Shown piece by piece: positions 36,301 through 48,235 of a stretch of 64,000 bases of DNA. The translations under genes were made by a program, and so were the position numbers. The stretch comes from Dicaeum eximium (Eukaryota > Chordata > Aves > Passeriformes > Dicaeidae): NCBI GenBank assembly GCA_013396995.1, contig VWZP01009941.1, positions 1,439,772 through 1,503,771 on the forward strand, read 5' to 3'. Each line of letters starts with the position of its first letter. Within the stretch, counting starts at the first letter, position 1. The notes beneath the pieces are model-generated. The model was not told where the DNA came from. It saw only the letters and a list, made by a program, of their open reading frames with translations, and made no database searches.

Positions 36301-37648
36301 TCCCAAGAACATAATTACAGTTGCTGTACAAATTTCAGGGTTTTTTTCATAATGCAATTTTTATGACTACTGAAAAAAATCACTGTACTCTAGCACAAGA
36401 AAATAGACAACATTTTTTCCAATCAGCCTGTGAAATACATAGAATGTGGTTATTTGCATAATCTTCTCCAGAAAACAATTTTGGTTCATGTTTGTAGATG
36501 ATAGATAAAAATCTGTGTTCCTGTACAGTCAATGGAGAGAAGTATAATGTGCTGAGGGGGTAATTCAAAGCTCAGAAGGGAAATGTCTGAAGTATGAATA
36601 ACCCACAAAGCATGCAAGCAACATACCTACACCTTTGACAGATGGCAGACACATTAAGGTTGGATGTGAATATAAGCATTTCTTTATGGTCCCAGAACAC
36701 CAGTAAAAATACATAAGTTATGAATCCAAATCTCTCATGACAATAGTTGTATAATGGAGTAACCACTGATAAATAAAACAAAAGTCAGATAATATCTGTA
36801 ACAGCACAGACAAAGCCACACAACCTCAACTCATCACTTGTCTAGTGATCAATGTCCTTTCACATAAAATAAGCAAAGGTGAAAATGAAACACTGACATT
36901 GTGAACACTTGATTAAATATGGAGCCAATTAGGCTGGCACAGTTTAAGTTCAAAGTACAGGTGGTAAATCATCTCACTCTTAGGTCAAATCAAAGAAGAG
37001 ATACAATTAGAAAGACAAGCATACTGCAGCCAAGATGATTCAGAGAGTGGAAAATTACACGGTTGTTAGCAAAACCCTGACAAGCATTAAGAATAATATA
37101 TTAAATTACTGCTTATTTGGATTAAAAGTGTTCTGTACAAATCTGTTAACAGGGAAGTTGTAGTTGTTTCCCTATACTTCTATATTTAAATTTTTTGCCT
37201 ATAAATAAGTTATTTCATTTACAGGGACCAATTCTTGTAACTTTTCTAATATTCAATTTCTCCCTCCATACCGACTGTGCTATGGCTTTTTCCTTCATGG
37301 CATTTCAGTCTGCTTTACAGTCTCAGTGTATTCTACATAATCGTCATTGCTATAGGATCTGGCTTCTTTCCACTACTGCATTATGTATTAATTAGTATGC
37401 TTTAGCACAGCACAAAAGAAACCTTAGTGAAATGAAAATTATTGGCATTGGTGCAACAGTAACTCTGTTGTACAGAAGATTGAGTTGTCTGTATGTCTGT
37501 TTTGTCTAAAGATTTGTGGTTGTCTCCAAAGCAGCTGATGCAAGGACATGGGAATGCTCAAAGGTTGATGTAGGAGTGTTTGACATGAAACAGGTCCTCC
37601 TGACCCCCAGCTCATATCCAAGGTTTTCCTCTCATAAGAAATGAACAC
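33380..37648. other. AT-rich DNA, no gene seen
   Basis: About 4.3 kb with no supported gene or recognisable element. Frames such as 33406-33681 have no family resemblance. It contains an A-run near 35706-35718 and the palindromes at 34123-34139 (AACTGTA-AAC-TACAGTT) and 36158-36175. Confidence 0.55.
36158..36175. repeat. 18-bp palindrome
   Basis: TATACTAT (36158-36165) and ATAGTATA (36168-36175) are exact reverse complements with a 2-nt centre. It lies in AT-rich DNA, so it may be chance. Confidence 0.8.
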
Positions 37649-38131
37649 TCATAGAATCACAGATTCATTTATACTGGAAAATAGCTCCATGATCAAGTCC
37701 AATCTTTGACTAACCACCTTATGAACTAAACCAAAGCACTAAGTCACAGGTCCAGTCACTTCTTGAACACCTCCAGGGATGATGACTCCACCACTTCCCT
37801 GGGCAGTCCAGTCCAATGCTGAACCATTCCTGCAGTGAAAAAATTCTTCCTGATGTCCAACCTGAACCTCTCCTGGCACAGCTCGAGGCCATGTCCTCTT
37901 GTCCTGTAACAAGTTTCTTAGGAGAAGAGGCCAACACCCACTTTGCTACGCACTCCTTTCAGGCAGTTGGAGAGAGCAATAAGGTCTCCCCTGAGCTCCC
38001 TTTTTTCCAGGCTAAACAATCCTTCTTTAGAAGACTTGGCTTCTACATCCTTCACCACCTTCATCCTTCTGTGGACACACTCCAGCACTTCAGATGTCTT
38101 TCATGAGGTGAGGGGCCCAGAACTGGGACAA
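37649..38131 (-). mobile_element. CR1 LINE 3' part
   Basis: The CR1 3' terminus is at left (TCATAGAATCACAGATTCAT from 37650). Then come CACCACTTCCCTGGGCAGTC (from 37789), TTCTTCCTGATGTCCAACCT, CTCGAGGCCATGTCCTCTTG, GAGAGCAATAAGGTCTCCCC and, at the right end, GAGGGGCCCAGAACTGGGAC. This is the reverse complement of the standard CR1 3' kilobase, from the FWAP-type codons onward. It is inactive and 5'-truncated at about 38131. Confidence 0.94.
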
Positions 38132-40032
38132 TACCCAAATATCATAATGACTTTAATCCCATTCCTATTTGAAATAATCAGGGAATAAGGATTCTGACAC
38201 TTTAACACCTATAACATGTCATATTCACACTGTGAAACTATGACTGCATTGTGGCTACTCCTGAATAACTGACTCTCAAAAAGGCATTAAGAAAACTTGC
38301 CCTCTGCAAAAGGGTCTGACCATGCTTAAAAGTAAGAACTACATATTTTGTTGTATTCTGGAGCAATATTTTTACAGATCTCTTGAGCTCTGACGATTGA
38401 TAACTTAAATAGGGCCAAAATCAATTTGTGTGACATTGTTAACTTTTATAGGGACATCTTGTGTGGATAGACAGTGGATGAGTTTGTTTATGGGATCCTG
38501 GCTGATGATGGCACAAGTTTCATTGTTGCTATTAGTAAAGCTTTCCAGAAACAGATAGTTTTGTACTGATTTTTCATCAATACTGCATGCCACTTCTCTC
38601 TATTCTTATTTATACTGTGTTTGGTTTTCTGACTAGTCTGGTTTGCAACAAATTATCTTTCATCACACTTTTAGTTTTGCAAGTGAAATGGTGTGTTCAG
38701 GTTCAATTAGAGGCCATAACAAACTCTAGTAAAATTCTGTTCAGTTGGAAATAACTTTGAGATATCCAAATGCACAATTCACTGCACTGAATTTGGGAGA
38801 AAATGCTGTTTTCACAAATGAACTGGAAATATGATTTACCATTTACCATTAACTGTAAAACTACTGGCCAGATGCTTCTATTAGGAATTAAGTTGGGTTT
38901 GTGTGCTACTCTCAGTGTAGTATGCTGCAAATGGGTTTTATAATTAAGATGGGCTTGTTTGAAAATCCCAGTCTGTATATTTAGCTTCTCGATTTTCTTT
39001 GCTTTTCTGAGACATACACTAAGCTTTAACATCTTTTCCAATGTAAAGCAATTGCTTTCCATGTCAAACAAAAGCCCTTATTAGTGTGAGGTAATGTGTT
39101 AGCTACTAAGAAGATTCTGGTATGCTAGCAAACTAATAAATATTCATAAATAAACTTGAACTAGACAATGCACAGATTGTCTGAAGAATGTGCTATAGTC
39201 TTAATCCAGAGAGTGTTGTAGTAATTAACAGATAAAAGGGGAGGTTCATTAAATGAATATGCAGTGTCATGAAATCAGAGCTGTGCATTGATCAATGCTA
39301 ACTTAAAGATTCTTCCTTAGCTGGAATATTTTGACACCCCATTTATCACTAGTACTATTTTTAGATTTTTAATTAGCAGATCACCAGCCCTTACCTCATT
39401 AACTTAGCTTCTGCAAAAACATTATTTCTAGAGATAATAGCTAGGTTAGAATAATCACCACTCCCAATTTCTTGGGCTGTAAGGAAGGACAGGACTTCAG
39501 CTTCTTTGACATAAAAATATAATTCATACAAGGCAAATGTGACCTTGAGTCAAGAGTGTGTGTCTTACTTTCTGAACAATTTCTCTTCACTTTATTTTTC
39601 TAAATGCATTAACCTCAAAACATGCACCTTTTCAAAGACAACTGAAACATTTTTCTAATTTATCTTAAAGGCTTTTTTCTAGCACTCAGTTTGCAAAAAT
39701 GTTTTGGGATATATTTCAGCAGAAAATTGTACCTTGATGTGTGTTTAACACAGCTTCCTGTATATTTGTATAGATAGATTTTTAAACACTTGGCCTTTAT
39801 AGTCTTTTTATGAGAGAAAATATAATTTTTTATAATTTTATAATTTAAGAGAGAAAATATAATTTCCAGAAACTAAAACGAACCAAATAAAAACATATTT
39901 ACACTGATGTTTGCTAAGTGTAAAGGTTTAAGAAACTAATAAGAATCAGACAATTGACAAATCAATTAAGTATGACTTGTGCAGATGTTAACTTCAATTT
40001 GAAATGCCTATTTTATTGCTTATGCTATTGGA

Positions 40033-40071
40033 AGGTATGTTCCACCACTAGTGATGGATAGGAGCATACCT
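40033..40071. repeat. Inverted repeat, 11-bp arms, 17-nt loop
   Basis: AGGTATGTTCC (40033-40043) pairs with GGAGCATACCT (40061-40071), with one G-U pair. The loop holds a second perfect palindrome, CACTAGTG (40046-40053). Confidence 0.8.
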
Positions 40072-40348
40072 CATGCCATACGGTTTCAAGACTATATAAT
40101 TATCTCTGTAACATGCATGTTATATTTTCAATATGCTGCTTAAGGCTTAAGGCCTTCCTGTTGCAAAATCCACAATTAAATCATCTTTATGTGTTTTTGC
40201 TATAATATATATAGCAGCAATGAAAACATTAGGCTAGCCTCAATTAAATAGCCAATGAATTAGGTAGCTGAACAATATTTGCACCCCTCACTGTAATTAA
40301 AATTCCTATCAAATGGAAGAATTGATTAGTCTATTCAAGCAGAGAGGT

Positions 40349-40361
40349 TTGCATCATGCAA
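40349..40361. promoter_or_regulatory. Candidate C/EBP-ATF-like palindrome
   Basis: TTGCATCATGCAA is a perfect 13-bp palindrome around C. Its left part, TTGCATCA, matches the known C/EBP-ATF composite-site pattern. With only one sequence this is a motif match, not a proven site. Confidence 0.25.
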
Positions 40362-40969
40362 GCAATATAAATAATTTACATTAGAGCCTTCAACACATTT
40401 CAAATGCTGCCATCTCTGCCTTGTGAAACAGTTTATGGCATCCTAAGACTTGCTTTCATTACATTCACTGATTTTGCAATCAATAGCAAGCCAGAAGTTC
40501 AGAACACAATCTAAGAAGGTCATAGTGCTGCCACTGAAGATAGTCTGGGGAAAGGTCACCTAATTATTTTGTGGTTTATGATGTTTACAGCTATGGTCTG
40601 ATATGTAGCCATGTGTATGGAAGCTCATTAAGCACTAATGCCAGCTTTGTAATGAAAACAATACATTTTCAAACTTAAGATTTAATTTTCTCATTTGCAA
40701 CATTTTTGATGCAAAAAATTAAGAGCACAGGACTTTGCCAAGATGGTTACACAAAATCCAAATCTTATCATTACAGTTTTAAAAAAATGCAACAGATGAA
40801 AAAATTAATTTGTGGGAAAAATACCATTTTCTCTAATTATAATGGAATGTTTCAATTCAGACAGTCACACACATATTTGGAAAGACTCATTCAGACTCTT
40901 CTTCATTGAATGATATAAAACTGGAGGATGCGATAACCTTGTGCAAAAAGTTTGCAACCTGCAGAAAGA

Positions 40970-41218
40970 AAGTGGTGTCAGGGGAGGTTTAGGTTGAATA
41001 TTAGAAAAAGGTTCTTCAACCAGAGTGGGGTTGAGTAATGGAACAGGCTCCCCAGGGAAGTGGTCACAGCACCAAGCCTGACAGAGCTCAAGGGGTGTTT
41101 GGCCACTACTCTTGGGCACGTGGTGTGACTCCTGGGGATGGTGCTGTGCAGGACCAGGAGCTGCGCTCGATGATCCTCGCTGGTCTCTTCCAACTCAGCT
41201 TATTCTGTGATTCTGTGA
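40970..41218 (+). mobile_element. CR1 LINE 3' tail
   Basis: Reads GTGTCAGGGGAGGTTTAGGT (from 40975), then GGAACAGGCTCCCCAGGGAA and AAGTGGTCACAGCACC, GATGATCCTCGCTGGTCTCT, and ends in ATTCTGTGATTCTGTG at 41218. This is the complete CR1 3' tail, in the same subfamily style as the copies at 15190 and 62325. It has no coding capacity. Confidence 0.93.
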
Positions 41219-42114
41219 AATCCTGACAAAGTGTTTCAAGAACACTGGTATCTTCATGAAAAATTAAGGGGCCTAATTTCACTGGCAGATCCCAGAAACT
41301 GTAGCAGTTTTTAATGTATTTGGAGCATCTGGAGTATTTAGATGGAACCTGAGATGAGCAGAGAGAGACAAAGTGTATGATCTTAGATCTCTGTTCACCT
41401 GGACCTTGGATGTTGTGAGAGACAGAAATTTTAATGGCTAATGACTCAAACAATTGGCTGCTTGCTGAGGCAAGGTTTGCACACCCAACCAAAATGGAGA
41501 AGGAGAATTTTCCGTACGTAATGGCAAAACTTCTGAAGCTCATAAGACAGAAGGGGTGCAGAACCACCAGTGGAGGCTACAAGCTGGCATTTGAGACAAA
41601 TAATGGAGAAGGTAGATATGAAGCAGACCCTGCCAAAGCAGGATAGGGCTTTTTATCATGCCAATATCCTCCCTTACACAACTGATTCAATTTTAAAACT
41701 CCCCCCTCCCCTCTGGTAGGCCTAAAGGTGTTCAGTCCTTCTGATGGGGATAACTAGCTCAATTACATTGTCATCAGAGGTGGCTGTCACATCCTACAAG
41801 GTGTCCTAAACCATTAAAGACCCCTAAGGTGCCTAATTTCTGGGGCCTTCCATCAGAGGACTGTCCATGATCTGCACTGTTGCAGCAGATCCACAGAGTT
41901 GCATCAGACACTGTGAAACTCCCCCCTCCAGGGAAGGTACCTGGGCATTCCACCCAAACCTGAACAGGTATTATTAACTCGTTGAACTGTCAGCAGCTAC
42001 TCAGAAACACTAAAGAGGCACTACATTAGAGAAGGCATAGGAGGCTGCATATAAAGATAACATTATATTGTCTTTCTATAAATCATGGAGTGCTGTAGTC
42101 TCATCCTGGCTACA
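41219..42114. other. Unexplained, locally repeat-containing segment
   Basis: About 0.9 kb of less AT-rich DNA that I cannot assign. A 14-mer AAACTCCCCCCTCC occurs twice (41696-41709 and 41917-41930). A 15-bp motif AAGGNGCCTAATTTC occurs at 41266-41280 and 41826-41840, and again with one base missing at 42457-42470. A 70-codon frame at 41434-41646 lacks family resemblance. It could be a decayed LTR element or other old insertion. Confidence 0.4.
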
Positions 42115-42395
42115 GTACCAGCCACCTTGTCTTAGGAAACATTGTGAAGGCAGAGGGTGCTTGCAGAGGAATGGTGAATCATTAAGGGCATCTCAGAGAT
42201 TAAGAGAGATTGAGAAGATTAGGGCTGTTTACCTTGGAAATAAGAAGAAAGGACATGATCAAAGGATCTGAAGTACTTCAAGAAGAGTCTAGACGGTGGT
42301 CTAACCAAAAATTACTCTTTTATGTGTCTCAGAGCACAAGACAAGGGTTGATTCAATTAAATTAAAATGAGGAGGAATTAAAACTGACTCTTAGG
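42115..42395 (+). mobile_element. Ancient CR1/L3-type LINE relic
   Basis: The plus strand keeps the outline of an old amniote LINE 3' region: AGATTAAGAGAGATTGAGAA (from 42199), GATTAGGGCTGTTTACCTTG, AAAGGACATGATCAAAGGAT, then TCTCAGAGCACAAGACAAGG and GATTCAATTAAATTAAAATG, ending near AATTAAAACTGACTC. The order matches the LFSLEK-like and H-rich tail region of CR1/L3 elements, but divergence is far higher than in the other copies in this window. Recognition is from memory; a profile search is needed to name the family. Confidence 0.6.
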
Positions 42396-43181
42396 AACCT
42401 GTGACCCTACCTAGTCTCCCAGATGCCTCCCACACCCTTTTCCTCTTTAAATAGCCAAGGACCTAATTTCGGCTGAGCCCAGCACCATCAGTCCCTGCCC
42501 CAGAGATATCTCCAGCACCCAGCATATGTCTGTCTGTATCATTGCTTTTATCCCTTTGGCTGACCCAGGTCTACTGCTTCCACCTCCCTGTCACTCATGG
42601 GGCCAGCAGAACCAATAGATGTTATGACCCTGCCCTGTCCTTCCATGTTCTGTGGAGTGGCCTCCCTTAGCTCCTGGTCCTGTTCCTGGAGGAGCTGCCT
42701 GCCTGCAGCCATCTGAGGCCACCTGGAGCAGGAGGCCAAGCTCATGCACCCCAAGAAACCCCCTGTGGCCATCATGTAAAGGCAGAGCACAGCCCTGCTG
42801 GCTCCTGATAAAGGGGTTTAATTCCATCAGGAACTAAACCTCCTTAGGATTCCTCTCTCCACCAGTCTTTACCTAGACTATGCTGTAAATCTATGCTGTA
42901 AATCTAGGCTGCTGTAAATCTTATGTAAACATGTGAACTCATCACATGTTTCTAAATCTGATGTTAAACTATCATATGCATGACTAACAGACTAAAGGTA
43001 TTGGAAACTCTTTTAGCAAAACCAAAGCTTTTATTTGAAAAATTCAACTTAGTCCCCAGAAGTCACAGAGGAGCCCATGTCATACTTGATCTATGAATTG
43101 ACATGGCTGTTCTTGACTCTGGGTATCCATGTTACCTTGGTTAAGAGTGATCTCATCTATCCCTGCACCCTACTGTTTATC
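42396..43181. other. Partly GC-richer DNA of unknown origin
   Basis: Positions 42400-42840 are clearly richer in G+C than the window average and are open in overlapping frames on both strands (42548-42837) without family resemblance. No diagnostic element ends were found. A 13-bp triplicated unit follows at 42879-42920. Confidence 0.4.
42879..42920. repeat. 13-bp tandem repeat, three units
   Basis: TATGCTGTAAATC at 42879-42891 and 42892-42904, then a variant TAGGCTGCTGTAAATC at 42905-42920 with a 3-bp insertion. Confidence 0.93.
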
Positions 43182-43225
43182 CAGATGACCTCCAGGGTCT
43201 CTCAAACATTCTGTGATTCTGCGAT
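43182..43225 (+). mobile_element. Orphan CR1 3' terminus
   Basis: CAGATGACCTCCAGGGTCTC continuing to ATTCTGTGATTCTGCGAT is the last ~45 bp of a CR1 element. The sequence immediately upstream is not clearly CR1, so it is either a very short 5'-truncated insertion or the end of a copy whose body has decayed or been interrupted. The ancient LINE relic 800 bp upstream is a different, older type. Confidence 0.7.
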
Positions 43226-44910
43226 ACATTAAAAAATAGTAGTTTAAAAATTGAATCCTTTACAGATCAGTGACTTATGAAAAGCCATCAATCTCTTCCT
43301 TTGAAGAATAAAGAGTGGGCATTATTTTTACTCCATCTCTGTCTAAGGCACTACTCTCGTGAGACTTCCCTGCTCCTAAAAAAGCAGGCTGAGAGGACAG
43401 TGTTTTCCAACAGTAGAAAATTTGAAAAGCTAGCAAAAGTTTGTGTTTCCTTTATTAAAATGCATTGCTTCTGCCCTCTAGGACCCGAAGACCCCTTAAG
43501 GACCTTCATAAATAGTTGGAGTATTTTATATTTGCACTTCTGTTTTCCAGTTAATTGATATACACTGCTTAGTTAAGACTAAGCTCCAATTTTCACTTGC
43601 CAGCTTTTGGCTTCCTTTCATGTACGTAGCTTCAGTGGTTAAAGTCAAATTTATAATATAAGCTATTCCAGTTGTGAATTACATTTTTTCCCCTTATTTT
43701 AAAGATAGGCTAATTATTAAATTAAAAGGAAGAACATCATTTTTGCTGTATATCTGTAAAAAAAGTTTGGATATTTGTTCCTGTGAACATGACTGTCACG
43801 AACATAGTTGATTATTTTGTCAGATCTTAATCAAGGTTCATTTCTATAGCTTCTTCAGGTACATTTCCCTTTAACTTGAAGCTGTAAACTATGATGATAG
43901 CATTAATTAATACTAGTGGTCTGAGGGGAGATAAGAATCACAGTGAGGCTCTGTCAGTGGTCCAAGAAATATTTGTCTTCATAAGTTTAGCATGCTTTAC
44001 CAGGAAGATGATGTGCATGTTGAACTTAACTTTGAATGTGGAAATTAAAATAAAATAAAGCATTTTCTTAAGTAGGAGCTGTATGTATAACTAACACAGC
44101 TTATTTAATATTCAGTGTTCACCAGATCAGTATGGTAACACACAGGCCTTAGGAGCTCAGCTTTGCTTCTGCTCGTAGATAACAAAATTCTAATCTATTT
44201 ATCATTAAACCCCACATAAACGCCTATTAAATGACAATGAGAAAAAGTTCTGAAATCATGTGGAAACTTTGATAATCCTGTTGCAGTGTTTTTGTCCAAG
44301 TAATTCTCTAATTTTGAAAGCATCACTTAAAATAGTCACAATAAATGCAAGAGTAAAACTGGTGCTCTGAAAGAATAAATACCAATAGTCACTTAGCAGT
44401 TTTCATTAAGAATTAGTGCAATCCAGAACTGAGAGGATTTTTTTCCATGACCATGACAAAAAAATTTAATCCTTTTGACCTCAATAAGTATGCACAGGAA
44501 GATAGTTATATTTTGTGAAAACTTGTCAAAGCTGGAGCAGGACCTGGTGATCCTGGACAATGGAATCTTGAAAAATCTCTTCATAAAGGTGTTTAAAAGG
44601 ACTCTGCTAAGGTATATTCAGATCATGGTTTAGGTGGTCCCAGGTCTGAACTGGAATAAATTGCATTAATGTCATCCTTACCTTGCTTCAATCTAGCTCT
44701 TATTCTCAGTATGTCATACTATTAAGGGTCAAAGCATAACAAGAAAACCTAACATATTATAGCATCAAGATTTTTCCAGTGCTGTGGAACTTGTGAGATA
44801 CAAGGACATGTCTCAGAAAAGCTATGCAGAGTCTTCCATAAGAAGACTTTTTGTATACAGTCCAATAATAGAGACCTTGAATTTAAGTGACAAGAAGCCC
44901 TTTTACAAAC

Positions 44911-44948
44911 AGCAGCTATTGATTGAAACAGCATCTATTGATTGAAGC
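44911..44948. repeat. 19-bp tandem duplication
   Basis: AGCAGCTATTGATTGAAAC (44911-44929) is followed directly by AGCATCTATTGATTGAAGC (44930-44948), with two differences. Confidence 0.92.
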
Positions 44949-45027
44949 CCTCTTTTTGTTTGCATTTATTTTTATCTAAGTACAAGGCACACAGAAGAAA
45001 AAATTAAACAGGAAGGCAAATGAAAAC

Positions 45028-45079
45028 AAACAAACAAGCAAAAAAAAAAAAAGAAAAAAGAAAAAGAAAAAAGAGGGGG
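45028..45079. repeat. A-rich / GAAA low-complexity tract
   Basis: Mostly A with interspersed G and a terminal G7 run. It explains the F-rich minus-strand frame at 44976-45170. Confidence 0.85.
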
Positions 45080-46596
45080 GGAATGGTAGAGATGGGGTGA
45101 AAGGTTTTTGTGAGATTGTTCTGATTCCACACAGTTGTTTTTCAGTTGCAGTCAAATAGCCTACCTGCAAGCTGCTTCAGAGAGCAGGAATGCTTTTCCC
45201 ATAGTCATGTTTCATTTCTTGTGCTGGCTGTACTGCCAAAATGTTACATGTATGGGAAGAGGCCAAGAATAAGGGTCACAAAGCATATTATTATGGCAAG
45301 AAAAATGACAGTTAAATTCCAAGAATAGCATGATCTCCAATGTTTATTTTAGACAGTACATAGAAATCAGGAACAAATTCTTCAAATAAATGCATTTTTA
45401 ATTTGAATCACTTATTTGGAGTATTTTGATTGGCTCCATTTCACATGCAGACCATAGGTAGGTTTTTAATACTTTTAATTTTACAGAAGAACATGGAACA
45501 GAGCAAATGGATTTTTTCTTCATGGCCTTCTTACACCTTATAACTATCTAATGGACCCAAAGTAAATCTGCAATTTCTCAAGTAAAAAATGAGACCATAG
45601 CTCTTACATTGAGTCCCACTGCACTCCATGGCCTTATTAAAGAGAATAGTTTCTTGTGGTGTTTAAAGCTATTCAGCAGGCATCACTTTGTATTAAATAT
45701 AGTACCCCTAAAAATCTCATTTAGTAAAGCAACTGAGTGTGGTTTAAAGATGTTACCTCAAGGAAAGTTCAGCATTTCAAATTAATGATTTAATCTTTGA
45801 AATATTATAGCTACAAATATTAAATTGTTTAAGAGTAGTAATTATAAAGTGGATACTATAAATAACAACATATGGCACCATTGTGAATATGAGGCTGAAT
45901 TAATTCCTGAGGCTCTGATGCCATTCATAAAACTCTCACAGTTTATGACTGCAGCTGAGTTCTTGAGTGAAATACAGCCTTGTGTTTACTCCAGGGCTAT
46001 CTATTATGCTCCATGTTATTCAAATGGATTCTAGTGTTGATCCTCATGCTTTGCCTCTGAATTGTTTTCCTCCAATCATTAACACAAGCTTATAACTTTT
46101 CTCCCTTAATACCAATCCTCTTTTTAATTTTTTTTTTTTTTTGAGAAGGAACACATCTGAACAGAGACATTGCCTTATTGATGCAACAAATCACATAGTC
46201 CACCAATTCACAGCCTTTCAACATTCATGGCTGGAGTAAAGGGAGCCATTTTATATGGGAAGGAAGATTTAGAGGCATTTAATTCAGTTTTTCATCTGGA
46301 TAAGAAAAACCAATTCTGGGCAGCCAGCTGGCTTTCCACAGATCAACCTTGATTCGTGAAATCTAAATAATGCTATTACATCACAATGACCTTCTTGAAA
46401 TTAATCTAAATATAAATCTCCTGGAAACAAAGCTCATCAGCCTAGCAGAGGCAGGCACTGTCCTCTGCTCCTGTTATGGAAGTCACTCAAGAATTCATAC
46501 TGCCTTGACAGAATTGTTATACAAATCAGAATACTGAGTAGTAGGTAATGAAAAGATATTATAATGGTTACACTGCAGTACTATAAAGCTGGTAAG

Positions 46597-46635
46597 AACT
46601 AGAATGCCTAGAATGCCTAGAACTAGAACTAGAAT
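46597..46635. repeat. Short mixed tandem repeat
   Basis: AACTAGAATGCCTAGAATGC then CTAGAACTAGAACTAGAAT: two GAATGCCTA units and about three AACTAG units nested, typical of replication slippage. Confidence 0.88.
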
Positions 46636-47577
46636 ATATGAAAGGTTTTGAGCGTCTTCTGAGAACTGTGTTAAGGGTGAATGTGGCTTTACTAAGGCAG
46701 TGTCTGTCCTGTTTCATATCTGTTTCAGAAATATTATAGGAGGCCTACTGTAAAACCTAGCACAAGGAATCTGAATTCTTTCTACTAAGCTGAAGGCTCT
46801 CTGCTCAGGAAGTGCAAATTGATCACAGAAGCAACAAGCATGCAGTTTCTATCCCATGAAAATGTAATTATTTATTATGAAGCACAAAAAGTTTGCTGAG
46901 ATCAATAAAAAATAAATGCAAGAGTAATGTCCTTGATTTACAAAATGTAGAAACAAGGGAATGTGAACAGTGAAAAACAGATTGACTTCAGAAAGGTAAT
47001 TTAACAGCCTGTGTTCAACTGAAAAATTTCTGTAGGTCTTGCACGAATATCTAGACTTTTGATTAATGCATCACCTTACTGCCATTTCCTGGTTTTGGCA
47101 CTCCAGTTTGAGTATGCATGCATTATTTTAGTGAGAGTATTTGTTCATTATTTTAGCTTATGCTTATGTTGACAAATTAAACATTCTTGAGAACATTCAC
47201 AGAAATTAAAGTCAACTGGTCTGAAATGGCCCACATCTAGGCTATCATTCTTCAGACTCCAAAATTTGGGACCTGAGGCAGAAAACCTATGGGAAAGGAT
47301 AAATTATTTGAATACCTTATCTCCCAAAGTGACAGAATTACCAGGGAGACTGCCAGCTGGCGTGAACCAACTAATCTCTATTATGGTATCAACACAGTAT
47401 GTCCAGAACAAAGTATTTACAAGGTTGCAGTGGGAAGGAATTTGCTTTGAGGAAAGTTGTCTGCATCTGCAGAGGTAATTATTCTCCTGTCCCACTACCT
47501 TCCTTACAGTAGGACTTAGTTTCTCCACTGTAAGAGAACAATCCCAAAGCACATTCACTCTTTGCATTTCAGAATGG

Positions 47578-47597
47578 AGTTCTTCCAGTTCTTCCAG
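47578..47597. repeat. 9-bp tandem duplication
   Basis: AGTTCTTCC occurs twice in tandem (47578-47586, 47587-47595), followed by AG. Confidence 0.85.
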
Positions 47598-48179
47598 CAG
47601 GCCACACTAAGATCTTGGCACACTTCCCAAGTGTGTGGTCTAATTTATTAAAATAAACCCCAAAACTGTGGAACCATCTCTGACTTCTGGTTCTGCCCAT
47701 GCTGGTTACCTTCAGTAAGGTTAAACTGAATAGGAGAGACAACCCTGTGGCTGTGGAACTGTTTTCAAACCATTATCTACATGAGAATCCAATTCTTTCC
47801 AGTCCAATGTGATTCTGGGTCTACTAGCTTCTGTAAGCCTAAGTAGCATTTGTTAGGTTTGGGACACCTCCAAAATGTGTCAGTGGAGATCATTCCCTTC
47901 ATATGGTCTGATTATGACACCTCTAATGTATAAATATGGCACACACATGTGGTCATTTGATAGTCCATCTACTCATATGGACTCCCAGTTTGTCTTTTCT
48001 CACTTAATACAAAGCTTCTGCTGTAGTCCTGTAGCTTTTCTTGGACATTCATCCCTAATTCTCAGGCTTCATTACTGTAAAATTATCAAGAGTGCAGTAT
48101 TTGGTTTAATTCATCAGCTTACACATTGCTGCATTCCATAATGTGTCATTAAGTAATTTGCATTTTATAAATAGCATTT

Positions 48180-48235
48180 TAACACTAAAACTGTCTTAAC
48201 ACTAATGCTGTTCTAACACTAATGCTGTCTTAACA
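48180..48235. repeat. 17-bp minisatellite, 3.3 units
   Basis: TAACACTAATGCTGTCT-like units start at 48180, 48197 and 48214 with a partial fourth at 48231. The first unit carries AAAAC for AATGC and the second TTC for TCT. Confidence 0.93.

Larger units (their letters stand above)
38132..40969. other. AT-rich DNA, possibly containing conserved non-coding sequence
   Basis: No supported gene. The 122-codon minus-strand frame at 38703-39071 shows no family resemblance. A direct repeat of GAGAGAAAATATAATTT occurs near 39812 and 39850. The stretch 40137-40450 has dense homeodomain-type ATTA words and a TTGCATCATGCAA palindrome and resembles conserved enhancer DNA in texture. That is inference only. 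Confidence 0.45.

Noticed and set aside
41106..41567. 153-codon minus-strand frame
   Set aside because: Its C-terminal part is antisense CR1; the rest shows no family resemblance.
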